NCBI GenBank assembly: GCA_003222305.1
Contig: QHVQ01000009.1
Location: 1-45,524, forward strand
Reading direction: 5' to 3'
From: Acidobacteriota bacterium
GTDB taxonomy: Bacteria > Acidobacteriota > Polarisedimenticolia > Gp22-AA2 > AA152
DNA length: 45,524 nucleotides
Shown here: one piece after another, positions 31,488 through 39,569 of the stretch
Numbering within the stretch: position 1 is the first letter of the stretch
Layout: each line of letters begins with the position of its first letter
Position numbers and translations under genes: made by a program
The notes under the pieces: generated by a model
What the model was told of the DNA's origin: nothing
What the model saw: only the letters and a program-made list of their open reading frames with translations
Databases searched by the model: none

Positions 31488-32726
31488 TCATCGAATCACG
31501 ATTTCCAGACGACGATAGGCTTCCCGCAAGGCGGTCTCCGCGGCAGCGGGGTCGGTCGCGCGGGCAAAGATGAACCCGAGGTACCTGGCCCCCTCCGGCA
31601 GTGGCACCACCGATTGACCCGTCGGAATGCTCTGGACCACCTGTTCAATCCCCGGGATCGCCCTGGCCGACTCCATCCCCCCGAATCGTTTCAGAATGCC
31701 GCCCCGGGGGATCGGGATCATCATGACTCCCGCAGCCCGCCTTTCGCGCTCCAGAGACTCCAGATCCATTCCCAGGGCGTGGCGAATGATGAGCTCCTCC
31801 AACGACATCCCCGCCCCGAATCGCAGGGCGCGCGAGCAGAGTCCTCCCACGGAGCGCGCCGCCACTTCCAAAGGCCAGATCCCTTCCTCGTTCAATCTCA
31901 GTTCCGCGTGGAGGGGCCCTTCCCGCAGTCCCACAGCGAAGGCGGTTCGGGCCGTCATCTCGATAATGTGCCGTTGCCTCTCCTCCGAGAACCGGGAAGG
32001 GGTCACATAGATTGTCTCTTCAAAGAAGGGACCCTCCAGCGGATCCGGCTTGTCGAAAATCGCCAGCACCTTCAGCTCGCCTCCGACCAGCAGCCCCTCC
32101 ACAGCGACCTCGTCGCCCTGGATGTAGGATTCGACCAGAATCCATCCGGCGGCCTCCCCACCCTTCTTCAGGATTTCTGGATCTGCCAGCAGGCGCTTCA
32201 CCCGCTCGAAGGCCAGGGCAAAGCTCTCTCCATCATTCGCCCGTATCACGCCGCGGCTGGCCGAAAGGAACAGCGGCTTGAGCACGCAAGGGTAGCCGAC
32301 GTGCCGAGCCGCGATCCTCGGATCCTCTTCGGTGGAAAACTTCCAGAATTGCGGAACCGGGATGCCCGATTTCCGGAGCAGTTCGCGCGCCCGCAGCTTG
32401 TGTCGGGTAAGACGTACTGCTTCCCCCGGGTTGTGCGGAAGGCCGAGGGCCAGGGAGGCCTCGGCGGCTGTCACCGTGGTCTCGTCCTCCACTCCCACCA
32501 CTCCGTCCAGAGGATGTTCCCGCGCGAACTCAACGATTCGCCGAACGGCGGACGAGGAGTCCTTGAAATCCAGTGCGAGGGTGCCGCCCGGCGCGGCCTC
32601 CTCCAGGGTCTGGCGCTGATCGGATCCGACCACGACTTCCACGCCGAGGCGGATCGCTGCGCTCACGAAATCGGCGGCACGATAGGTGGTGACAGGCATG
32701 AGGAGGAGAATCCGGTAAGAGCTCAT
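31488..32726 (-). CDS. ATP-grasp domain enzyme
   Basis: A 412-residue ATP-grasp ligase-like protein. An N-terminal Rossmann-like pre-ATP domain (1-100, RILLLMPVTTYRAADFVSAA) is followed by the ATP-grasp fold (about 105-310). Substrate/ATP elements are VGYPCVLKPLFLSASRGVIRA, ILVESYIQGDEVAVEGLLVGG and HAELRLNEEGIWPLEVAARS (Mg2+-binding Glu and Asn). A C-terminal region (about 320-412) has IPIPRGGIL, seen in L-amino-acid ligases and in carboxylases such as PurK-like proteins. It likely joins a carboxylate to an amine, substrate unknown. It converges on the selenoprotein radical SAM gene, so the pair may be functionally linked but not cotranscribed. A divergent promoter region separates it from maoC. 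Confidence 0.87.
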   Translation of the reverse strand: MSSYRILLLMPVTTYRAADFVSAAIRLGVEVVVGSDQRQTLEEAAPGGTLALDFKDSSSAVRRIVEFAREHPLDGVVGVEDETTVTAAEASLALGLPHNPGEAVRLTRHKLRARELLRKSGIPVPQFWKFSTEEDPRIAARHVGYPCVLKPLFLSASRGVIRANDGESFALAFERVKRLLADPEILKKGGEAAGWILVESYIQGDEVAVEGLLVGGELKVLAIFDKPDPLEGPFFEETIYVTPSRFSEERQRHIIEMTARTAFAVGLREGPLHAELRLNEEGIWPLEVAARSVGGLCSRALRFGAGMSLEELIIRHALGMDLESLERERRAAGVMMIPIPRGGILKRFGGMESARAIPGIEQVVQSIPTGQSVVPLPEGARYLGFIFARATDPAAAETALREAYRRLEIVIR

Positions 32727-32743
32727 GGTCGAATTCTAACCTC

Positions 32744-32752
32744 TGCTATACT
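32744..32752 (+). promoter_or_regulatory. extended -10 promoter of maoC-like gene
   Basis: TGC followed by TATACT (32747-32752) fits an extended -10 element in the 61-base gap between the divergent ATP-grasp and MaoC genes. No good -35 sequence is visible. Transcription should start near 32759, leaving a short leader. Confidence 0.5.
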
Positions 32753-32787
32753 CCGGTGCGACACTTCCCTCGGCAGCGGAGGCTCTC

Positions 32788-33240
32788 ATGCCGGGTAGGT
32801 ATTTCGACGATCTACAGGTCGGCGAGCGGATCCAGCACCGTGTCGCCCGCACCGTCACCGAGACCGACAACGTCCTCTTCTGTTCGCTCACTGCCAACAC
32901 CCAGCCGCTCCATCTCGACGAGGAATTCGCGGCGAAGACCCCCTTTGGGCACCGCATCGTGAACGGCATCTTCACGCTGGGTCTCGTCGTGGGTCTCACC
33001 GTTTCCGATCTGACGGAGGGGACGATCGTGGCAAACCTGTCCTATGAAAAGGTTGCACATCCGAAGCCGGTCTTCCCTGGCGACACCCTCTCGGTTGAGA
33101 CCGAGGTCCTGGAGAAGCGCCCCTCGAAGTCACGGCCCGAGCAGGGGATCGTAAGGCTGCGACACTTCGGGAAGAACCAGCGCGGCGAAGTCGTGGTGGA
33201 CCTGGAGCGGACCGTGCTGTTTCTGCGCAGGCGGGCATGA
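32788..33240 (+). CDS. MaoC-like acyl-CoA hydratase/dehydratase
   Basis: A 150-residue single hot-dog protein of the MaoC family, hydrating an enoyl-CoA such as mesaconyl-CoA, or acting on an (R)-hydroxyacyl-CoA. The N-terminal MPGRYFDDLQVGERIQHR and the active-site region TANTQPLHLDEEFAAKTPFGHRIVNG (Asp and His) are diagnostic. GGAGG lies six bases before the ATG. Its stop overlaps the next gene's ATG (ATGA), which encodes a CitE-like lyase. This is the arrangement seen where a hydratase feeds a beta-methylmalyl-CoA or malyl-CoA lyase, so the pair may act on a branched C4-C5 CoA ester. That assignment is inference from context. Confidence 0.9.
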   Translation: MPGRYFDDLQVGERIQHRVARTVTETDNVLFCSLTANTQPLHLDEEFAAKTPFGHRIVNGIFTLGLVVGLTVSDLTEGTIVANLSYEKVAHPKPVFPGDTLSVETEVLEKRPSKSRPEQGIVRLRHFGKNQRGEVVVDLERTVLFLRRRA

Positions 33241-34109
33241 GCGCTCCCGGAGAGATTCGCTCGCTGCGCGCGCGGAGGTCCCTCCTGTTCGTACCCGGCG
33301 ACGACGCCCGGAAAATCGCCAAGGCCGCCGCTTCCGGGGCGGATTGCGTGGTCCTGGACCTGGAGGACGGAGTTGCGACGGACCGGAAGCTTGCGGCCCG
33401 CCAGACGGTGGCCTCGAGCCTCTCCAGTCTCCAGTTCGGCGGCAGCGAGCGGCTGGTGCGCGTGAATCCCGTCGGATCGGAGCTCCATCCAGGCGACATC
33501 GAGGCGACCCTTTCCTCTCGGCCGGATGGCTATGTCCTTCCCAAGGTGGAATCACCGGAGCAGGTCCAGCAGCTAGCCCGCCGGACCTTTCCGAGTCCCC
33601 TCCCCCTGCTGGCCCTGATCGAAAGTGCGCGGGGTGTTTTGGAACTGAAGGAGATCGCCGGCTCCGATCCTCGTCTGGTGGCCCTGCTCTTCGGCGCGGA
33701 GGATCTCACCGCCGACATGGGGGCGGTGCGCACCAGGGCAGGACAGGAAGCAGCCTGGGCGCGGGGCGCCGTGGTGGTGGCGGCCGCAGCTTTTTCCCTC
33801 CAGGCCATCGACACGGTGTTCGTAGACCTCCACGATGAAGAGGGACTCCACCGCGAATCGCTGGATGCCTGCGGGATGGGCTATGCAGGGAAGATGGCGA
33901 TCCATCCCAAGCAACTTTCCCTTATCCACCAGGCCTTCACGCCCTCCGATGAGGAGATTGCCAAGGCCTGCCGGCTGGTGGAAGTCCATGCCCGGCACCA
34001 GGACCAGGGAAAGGGGGCCTTTGCCCTGGACGGAAGGATGGTGGATTGGCCCATGGTCCGAGCCGCGGAGCACCTCCTCGCCCGGGCCCGGGCTGCAGGA
34101 AAAATCTGA
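33237..34109 (+). CDS. CitE-like HpcH/HpaI-family CoA lyase
   Basis: A 290-residue member of the CitE/HpcH-HpaI aldolase family with a TIM-barrel fold. SLLFVPGDDARKIAKAAASGADCVVLDLEDGV is the CoA/metal-binding start. It also has PKVESPEQVQQL, ALIESARGVLELKEIAGSD (the Glu metal ligand), LFGAEDLTADMG (the Asp ligand) and the family's KMAIHPKQL near residues 221-229. Such enzymes cleave malyl-, methylmalyl- or citramalyl-CoA; true citrate lyase would need CitD and CitF, which are missing. It overlaps maoC by four bases (ATGA), so the two are coupled. The stop is 16 bases from that of the converging carboxylase operon. Confidence 0.9.
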   Translation: MSAPGEIRSLRARRSLLFVPGDDARKIAKAAASGADCVVLDLEDGVATDRKLAARQTVASSLSSLQFGGSERLVRVNPVGSELHPGDIEATLSSRPDGYVLPKVESPEQVQQLARRTFPSPLPLLALIESARGVLELKEIAGSDPRLVALLFGAEDLTADMGAVRTRAGQEAAWARGAVVVAAAAFSLQAIDTVFVDLHDEEGLHRESLDACGMGYAGKMAIHPKQLSLIHQAFTPSDEEIAKACRLVEVHARHQDQGKGAFALDGRMVDWPMVRAAEHLLARARAAGKI

Positions 34110-34125
34110 AATCGCTCGCCGGAGG

Positions 34126-34641
34126 TCATCCCCCCTTCCCACCCGTTGCATCCAGATCCACCAGGACCTGACCCCGATCCACTTGATCTCCCGCGCCACA
34201 GTGCAATTTGATCACCCGGGCCTGCTCCGGCGCGGTGATCCGGATCTCCATCTTCATCGCCTCGAGGACGACCAGCGTCTGGCCCCGCCGAACCGTCTCT
34301 CCCGCTACCACCGCCACCCGCCGGACGAGTCCGGGCATGGGTGCTTCCAGCCCATGCTCGTGTTGTTGGGGCGCCCGCGGCGAGAGGGGGTCGAGCTTCT
34401 GCAGACGATAACCCTCGCCCTCACAGGCCAGGTGCAGTGACGAGCCGTCTCGCGCGCATGAGATGCGATGGCGCCTCCCGTCCACCTCCAGGTCCAGGGT
34501 TCCGTCTCTTGCCGGATGCAGTCTAAATCGGCATTCTCGTCCGTCCACCCAGGCCCGGATCCCTTCGGGGCCAGACTCGAGTGCGACGACATACTCTTTC
34601 CCCTGACTTTGAAAGCGATATTCCACGCCTTTCCCTTTCAA
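34126..34641 (-). CDS. biotin carboxyl carrier subunit of acyl-CoA carboxylase
   Basis: A 171-residue protein with a C-terminal biotinyl domain (about 95-165): LEAPMPGLVRRVAVVAGETV and the biotinylation site EAMKMEI, followed by GDQVDRGQVLVDLD. The first 90 residues form a separate beta-rich domain typical of the BT region of methylcrotonyl-type carboxylases. In most relatives this piece is fused to the biotin carboxylase; here it is separate, beginning with a TTG at 34641 that overlaps the previous stop by four bases. An in-frame GTG at 34626 is an alternative start with a better ribosome site (AAAGGG). It is the last gene of the operon and its stop faces the CitE-like gene. Confidence 0.9.
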   Translation of the reverse strand: MKGKGVEYRFQSQGKEYVVALESGPEGIRAWVDGRECRFRLHPARDGTLDLEVDGRRHRISCARDGSSLHLACEGEGYRLQKLDPLSPRAPQQHEHGLEAPMPGLVRRVAVVAGETVRRGQTLVVLEAMKMEIRITAPEQARVIKLHCGAGDQVDRGQVLVDLDATGGKGG

Positions 34642-36146
34642 CCGCTCAGTCGGAAACCGTCGGCGACCCTCCAGGGGCTGTGAAGATCCCCCGTCTCGCC
34701 GGCCGCTGTCTTCCCGGACGGCAGTGCCCCTCCCTCAGCGAGGATCGCCGCCGCGATCAGAACTTCGTCCGGCGGGTGGTGGACATTCCCCGCAGGGAAC
34801 AGATGATTCGGCAGGAAGTCGGTCGTGGCGTCTCCCCGACGGAAGACGGGATGGGCGAGCAGTCGTTTCAAGAGTCCCTGGTTTGTTGTCGGACCCAGCA
34901 CCACCGTGTCCCGAAGCACCCCTTCCATCCTACGCAACGCCGCCTCGCGATCCTCCGCGCTCACGATAATCTTGGCCAGGAGGGAGTCATAGTGGATCGA
35001 AACCTCATCCCCTTCGGCATAGCCTGAGTCCACCCGGACTCCGGGCCCCTCCGGCATCTTCCACCGGAGGATCCGGCCAGGGGAAGGGGCGAAGTCCCGA
35101 GCAGGGTCTTCGGCGTAAAGGCGGCATTCCAAGGCATGTCCCCGCGGAACGGCCGCAGCCCACGACGGAGAGATGGGCTCCCCCACCGCCAGCTGGATCT
35201 GAGCCGCGACCAGGTCCACGCCCGTCAGCACCTCGGTGACCGGGTGCTCCACTTGTAGACGCGTGTTCATCTCGAGGAAGTAGAACTCGCCGGAATCGAG
35301 ATCCAGGAGAAACTCCACCGTCCCGGCATTGGAGTACCCCGCGGCTTTCGCGACGGCGACCGCGGTGACCCCCATCCGCTCGCGCAGCTCCTCCGTGAGG
35401 GCGGGTGAAGGGCTCTCCTCCAGGATTTTCTGGTACCGCCTCTGCACGGAGCAGTCCCTCTCGAACAGAGAGATGACGCGCCCCTCCAAGTCCCCCAATA
35501 CCTGGATCTCCACATGTCGGGCAGAGGGGATGAGCTTTTCCAGGAAGACCCGCGAGTTGCCGAAGGCGCCCTCGGCCTCCCGCCGGGCGGAGTGCAGCGC
35601 CTCCTCCAACCCCGCGGGGGTGGCCGCTACCCGCATGCCGCGTCCCCCGCCTCCCCCGGCCGCCTTCACCAGCACCGGGAACCCGAGCTTCTTCGCTTCA
35701 CGCAGGAAATCGGCCTCACTCCCGCCCCCCGCATAGCCGGGCACTACGGGGATCCCCGCGGTGCGGGCGAGCTCCCTCGCCCGGGTCTTGTCCCCCAGCC
35801 GCTGAATGGTCCCGGCCTCCGGCCCGATAAAGACAAGCCCCGCCGCGCGCACCGCCCGAGCGAACGCGGCATCCTCGGAGAGAAAACCGTACCCTGGGTG
35901 AATGGCCTCACAGCCGGCGCTCCGAGCCGCCTCCAAGATCACCGAAGCATTGAGGTAAGTCTCGGCGGGACTCGCTCCTTGAAGCGGGATTGCCTCGTCC
36001 GCTTCCCGCACGTGCAGGGCCGAGGCATCGACTTCGGAGTGGAGGGCTACGGAGACGATCCCCGACTCGCGGCAGGCCCGCGCGATCCGGACGGCGATCT
36101 CTCCGCGATTGGCGATTAGGAGGCGATGGAACAAGAGTGGCCCCAC
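34638..36146 (-). CDS. biotin carboxylase subunit of acyl-CoA carboxylase
   Basis: A 502-residue ATP-grasp biotin carboxylase that carboxylates the biotin of the carrier subunit with bicarbonate. Landmarks are LLIANRGEIAVRIARACRESG (start), AIHPGYGFLSEDAAFA, VKAAGGGGGRGMRV (ATP-binding glycine loop), FLEKLIPSARHVEIQVLGD, ERDCSVQRRYQKILEESP and the catalytic FLEMNTRLQVEHPVTE. It continues about 55 residues past the usual AccC end. The start is GTG 36146, five bases after the carboxyltransferase stop, with TAAGGA upstream. Compared with a typical fused alpha subunit of about 650 residues, its carrier half is a separate downstream gene. Confidence 0.93.
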   Translation of the reverse strand: MGPLLFHRLLIANRGEIAVRIARACRESGIVSVALHSEVDASALHVREADEAIPLQGASPAETYLNASVILEAARSAGCEAIHPGYGFLSEDAAFARAVRAAGLVFIGPEAGTIQRLGDKTRARELARTAGIPVVPGYAGGGSEADFLREAKKLGFPVLVKAAGGGGGRGMRVAATPAGLEEALHSARREAEGAFGNSRVFLEKLIPSARHVEIQVLGDLEGRVISLFERDCSVQRRYQKILEESPSPALTEELRERMGVTAVAVAKAAGYSNAGTVEFLLDLDSGEFYFLEMNTRLQVEHPVTEVLTGVDLVAAQIQLAVGEPISPSWAAAVPRGHALECRLYAEDPARDFAPSPGRILRWKMPEGPGVRVDSGYAEGDEVSIHYDSLLAKIIVSAEDREAALRRMEGVLRDTVVLGPTTNQGLLKRLLAHPVFRRGDATTDFLPNHLFPAGNVHHPPDEVLIAAAILAEGGALPSGKTAAGETGDLHSPWRVADGFRLSG

Positions 36147-36151
36147 GGTCC

Positions 36152-37780
36152 TTACATGCGAAAAACGCCATAACGGGTGTCCCGCGGCGGCGCGTTCAGC
36201 GTGGCAGCGAGGGCCAGCCCCAGAACGCGGCGGGTCTGGGGAGGATCCAGGATCCCGTCGTCCCAGAGGCGGGCCGTGGAGTAATAGGGACTCCCTTCAG
36301 TTTCATACTTCTCCAAGATGGGACGCATGAACTCTTCGCGCTGGGCGGTGGCCATGGCAGGCTTCCCGCTCCGAAGGTTCTGCTCATCCTTCACGGTGGC
36401 CAGAACGTTGGCCGCCTGCTCGCCTCCCATGACGCTGATCCGCGCATTGGGCCACATCCAGAGGAACCGTGGAGAATAGGCGCGGCCGCACATCCCATAG
36501 TTGCCCGCCCCGAAGCTGCCGCCAATGATTACCGTGAGCTTGGGCACCGCAGCGTTGGCCACGGCGTGGACCATTTTGGCCCCGTCCTTGGCGATGCCTC
36601 CCGCCTCGTACTGCTTGCCCACCATGAAGCCAGTGATGTTCTGCAGGAAGATCAGCGGAATGCCCCGGGACGTGCACAGCTCCACGAAGTGGGTCCCCTT
36701 CAAAGCCGATTCGCTGAACAGCACTCCGTTGTTGGCCAGGATCCCTGCAAGGCACCCTTCGACGCGGGCAAAGCCGCAGATCAGCGTGGCGCCGTAGCGC
36801 GCCTTGAACTCCCGGAAGCGGCTGCCGTCCACGAGCCGCGCGATGATCTCTCGCACGTCGTAGACCTCGCGAAAGCTGCGCGGGAGCACGCCGTAGATCT
36901 CCACGGGGTCGAAGCGCGGCGCCTCAGGCGACGCCACCTCCACACCCACAGTCCTGCGCCGATTAAGCGTGGCGACAATTTCTCTCACCAGCGCCAGCGC
37001 GTGCTGGTCGTCCTCGGCGAGATGATCGGCCACGCCGGAACGGCGGGTGTGCACCTCGGCCCCTCCCAGTTCCTCGGCGCTGACCTCTTCGCCGGTGGCC
37101 GCCTTCACCAGGGGCGGTCCCCCCAAGAAGATGGTGCCTTTCCCCTTCACGATGACGGTCTCGTCGCTCATGGAAGGAACGTAGGCTCCCCCCGCCGTGC
37201 AGCTTCCCATCACAGCCGCAATCTGCGGTATCCCTAGGGCGCTGAGCCGGGCCTGGTTATAGAAAATGCGGCCGAAATGATCCCGGTCCGGGAAAACCTC
37301 GGCCTGGAGCGGCAGGAATGCCCCTCCCGAATCCACCAGGTAGATGCAGGGGAGGTTGTTCTCGGCGGCGATTTCCTGGGCCCGAAGGTGCTTCTTGACG
37401 GTGACGGGATAGTAGGTTCCGCCCTTCACGGTGGCGTCGTTGGCCACGATGAGGCACTCGACACCACTGACCCGGCCGATCCCCGTGACCAGCCCGGCAC
37501 AGGGGGCCTCGCCATCGTACATCTCCCAGGCGGCGAGCGGACTCAGCTCGAGGAAGGGGGAGCCCTGGTCCAGCAGGCGATCGATGCGATCGCGCACCAA
37601 CAGCTTTCCCTGCTGGACGTGACGCTCGCGGTACTTTTCCCCGCCTCCCATGCGCGCCAGGGCAAGGCGCTCCTTGAGCTCCCCGGCCAGCCGGCGGTGA
37701 TGAGCATCGTTTTGTTTGAAGCGATCGGCGCGAGTGTCCAGAGCGGAGGCCAGGATCTCCATGGGCCGTGAGTGTAGCAT
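36152..37780 (-). CDS. acyl-CoA carboxylase carboxyltransferase subunit, methylcrotonyl-CoA type
   Basis: A 542-residue carboxyltransferase that moves CO2 from biotin to an acyl-CoA. Its features fit the methylcrotonyl-CoA carboxylase beta subunit: [94 protein letters not shown] and [26 protein letters not shown]. Geranyl-CoA carboxylase is the main alternative. Start ATG 37780 follows GGGGGGAAGG; ATG 37762 is in frame. It opens the three-gene operon for the leucine-degradation step from 3-methylcrotonyl-CoA. Other leucine genes (isovaleryl-CoA dehydrogenase, hydratase, HMG-CoA lyase) are not next to it, though the CitE-like and MaoC genes converge on it. Confidence 0.92.
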   Translation of the reverse strand: MLHSRPMEILASALDTRADRFKQNDAHHRRLAGELKERLALARMGGGEKYRERHVQQGKLLVRDRIDRLLDQGSPFLELSPLAAWEMYDGEAPCAGLVTGIGRVSGVECLIVANDATVKGGTYYPVTVKKHLRAQEIAAENNLPCIYLVDSGGAFLPLQAEVFPDRDHFGRIFYNQARLSALGIPQIAAVMGSCTAGGAYVPSMSDETVIVKGKGTIFLGGPPLVKAATGEEVSAEELGGAEVHTRRSGVADHLAEDDQHALALVREIVATLNRRRTVGVEVASPEAPRFDPVEIYGVLPRSFREVYDVREIIARLVDGSRFREFKARYGATLICGFARVEGCLAGILANNGVLFSESALKGTHFVELCTSRGIPLIFLQNITGFMVGKQYEAGGIAKDGAKMVHAVANAAVPKLTVIIGGSFGAGNYGMCGRAYSPRFLWMWPNARISVMGGEQAANVLATVKDEQNLRSGKPAMATAQREEFMRPILEKYETEGSPYYSTARLWDDGILDPPQTRRVLGLALAATLNAPPRDTRYGVFRM

Positions 37781-37831
37781 TCGACCTTCCCCCCCGCAAC
37801 GGCTCGCGGGCGGGGCGGCGGGTGAACGGAT

Positions 37832-38599
37832 TCAGAATGCTACGAGGCTTGCGAGACGAAGCGGCCCTGTCCCCTCCGCCCCGGATTGCCGCAGGGGGTC
37901 GGAGCCTGGCGGAGTTGGGATCCGGAACCAGATCTTCTTGTGGAAAAGGCTGTTCTCGTGACTCACGATGAAAGGAGCCTCGGGAATGTCTTCCGAGATG
38001 AGAAGTCGCGGGCTTTCCTTGCCTTCAGGAAGATCGAATACCAGGTCGGTTGTGTACGACTCTCCGGGGCGAAGCGGGCGATGGAGGAGAGCTTCCGGGC
38101 CGAACTCGGGAGCGAGGGCCTTCTCGCCTTCCGGCGACACGGAATAGGCCCGGCCAGTGCCGTCCTCCACTCGAATGATCCGGGGGTTGGGGGACAGCGT
38201 TCCATTGCCGCGGCGCGGGGAAACGGTCCGCGGGTCGAACCAGGTCTTCACGGAGACGATGACGAAATGTCCTCGGGCAGTCGCCGCGGTCTCGCCGCTC
38301 CCCAAAGTCTTCGCGGTGCGGACAGCCGCGACGGAATAGGCCAAGTGACAGTCGATCTCGCAGAAGTATTTAAGCTGGCCGGGCTCCAGGATCCGGTCTC
38401 GACTGGTGAAGGAGTGGGCCAGAAGCGCCCCACCGTAAATCAGGGCCACGACCACCAAGCCCTCTGCGATCCGCCTGGCTGGGCGGCGCTTCCCCCGCCA
38501 GGCGAGCACCCCCGCGGCGACGAGCCCGGTGAAAAACAGCAGCGTTGTGAACAAGAATAGGAGGAGGACGGCCGGAGCGTTGGGGGGAGTGAATTCCAT
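37832..38599 (-). CDS. conserved membrane protein, periplasmic C-terminal domain
   Basis: A 255-residue protein with two N-terminal membrane helices (about 10-34 and 45-64, joined by the basic loop WRGKRRPARR). The rest should face the periplasm: KYFCEIDCHLAYSVAAV (two cysteines, possible disulfide), then a beta-rich domain about 100-225 (GHFVIVSVKTWFDPRTV, LLHRPLRPGESYTTDLVFDLP) reminiscent of DUF4352. The C-terminus is a weakly ordered stretch (GSDPLRQSGAEGTG). Function is unknown. It lies 24 bases after the 3' end of tRNA-Glu on the same strand and 51 bases before the carboxylase operon, with no clear promoter of its own. Confidence 0.75.
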   Translation of the reverse strand: MEFTPPNAPAVLLLFLFTTLLFFTGLVAAGVLAWRGKRRPARRIAEGLVVVALIYGGALLAHSFTSRDRILEPGQLKYFCEIDCHLAYSVAAVRTAKTLGSGETAATARGHFVIVSVKTWFDPRTVSPRRGNGTLSPNPRIIRVEDGTGRAYSVSPEGEKALAPEFGPEALLHRPLRPGESYTTDLVFDLPEGKESPRLLISEDIPEAPFIVSHENSLFHKKIWFRIPTPPGSDPLRQSGAEGTGPLRLASLVAF

Positions 38600-38623
38600 T
38601 CAGCCACGAGCCCCACGAGAATC

Positions 38624-38698
38624 TGGTAGCGCTACGGGGATTCGAACCCCGGTTTGATGGCTGAGAACCACCCGTCCTAACCCCTAGACGATAGCGCC
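38624..38698 (-). tRNA. tRNA-Glu (CUC)
   Basis: A complete cloverleaf on the minus strand. The acceptor stem GGCGCTA/TAGCGCT is closed by one G-U pair, the D-arm is GTC-TAGGGGTTAG-GAC, the anticodon loop TTCTCAG has anticodon CTC, and the T-arm CGGGG-TTCGAAT-CCCCG ends in a genomic ACCA. It follows tRNA-Gln on the same transcript. Confidence 0.95.
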
Positions 38699-38704
38699 AC
38701 AGTC

Positions 38705-38778
38705 TGGATCCGGGACAGGGATTCGAACCCCGATACCATGGTCCAGAGCCATGTGTCCTACCGTTGGACGATCCCGGA
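38705..38778 (-). tRNA. tRNA-Gln (CUG)
   Basis: A complete cloverleaf: acceptor TCCGGGA/TCCCGGA, anticodon arm CATGG-CTCTGGA-CCATG with anticodon CTG, T-arm CGGGG-TTCGAAT-CCCTG, genomic TCCA 3' end. Transcribed before tRNA-Glu from the promoter at 38790-38819. Confidence 0.95.
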
Positions 38779-38789
38779 TCGGAAGGCGG

Positions 38790-38819
38790 ATTCTAGCCAA
38801 ACCCTTGGGAGACTGTCAA
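38790..38819 (-). promoter_or_regulatory. promoter of the tRNA-Gln/tRNA-Glu unit
   Basis: On the minus strand TTGACA (38819-38814), 18 bases, TAGAAT (38795-38790). A near-consensus sigma70 promoter whose start point falls only a few bases before the tRNA-Gln 5' end. Confidence 0.75.
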
Positions 38820-38929
38820 CAAACTGGGATCGACGGCGATGGGCTAGGGGATTCATCTCGGCGGGATCAGGACTTCACCTGCTGGCTGCACCGTCGCCGA
38901 AACCGTAACTTGCCTTGAGGATTATGACG

Positions 38930-39532
38930 ATGCTCCCTCCCCATGGTACCGAGGTTCGACCCGGGCTGATCCTGCTCGTCCTGCTGCCGCTTCTCTTCGG
39001 CGCCGCAGCGCCCAAGGGGGCGAAAGGAACCCCGCAATCGGACGCGGGGGTCGATTACCGGATCGGGGTCGGGGACGTCTTGGAGATTCAGGTATGGAAG
39101 GACACGACGCTGAGCCACAGCGTTCCGGTGCGCCCGGATGGAAAGATCTCCTTCCCTCTCCTGGATGACATCCAGGCCGCCGGCATCACCTGCCTGGAGC
39201 TCAAGGCGATCCTGACGCAAAAGCTCAACCATTTCTTGACCGATCCCCAGGTCACCGTCATGGTCAAAGAAGTGAACAGCCGCAAGGTCTATGTGATGGG
39301 GGAAGTGACGAAACCCGGGGAGCTCCCGCTGAGAAGCGAGACGACCCTCCTGCAGGCCATCGCCCTCGCCGGTGGATTCACGCCCTACGCGAACCGCGAC
39401 AAGATCGTCGTCATCCGCAAGAGTCCGGAGGGGGATCGCCGCCTGCGCATCGATTACAAGAAGATCATCGCGGGAAAGGGCCCGTCGGAAAACTTGCTCC
39501 TGGAAGCCGGCGACACGATCGTGGTTCCCTGA
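38930..39532 (+). CDS. short polysaccharide-export protein (Wza/EpsE type) with SLBB domain
   Basis: A 200-residue exported protein: signal peptide (about 8-28, LLVLLPLLFGAAA), Poly_export domain (about 43-118, with VDYRIGVGDVLEIQVWKDT and VRPDGKISFPLLDDIQAAG) and one SLBB domain (about 122-190, VYVMGEVTKPGELPL and LLQAIALAGGFTPYANRDKIVVIRK), ending in AGDTIVVP. It is about half the length of E. coli Wza (roughly 380 residues), with no lipobox and no C-terminal membrane helix. ATG 38930 follows TGAGG by nine bases; ATG 38924 and TTG 38915 are alternatives. No polysaccharide synthesis genes are nearby. Confidence 0.92.
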   Translation: MLPPHGTEVRPGLILLVLLPLLFGAAAPKGAKGTPQSDAGVDYRIGVGDVLEIQVWKDTTLSHSVPVRPDGKISFPLLDDIQAAGITCLELKAILTQKLNHFLTDPQVTVMVKEVNSRKVYVMGEVTKPGELPLRSETTLLQAIALAGGFTPYANRDKIVVIRKSPEGDRRLRIDYKKIIAGKGPSENLLLEAGDTIVVP

Positions 39533-39569
39533 GCCGGGCGCTGCTTTTCGGGATCCGCTACGCCGGCTC

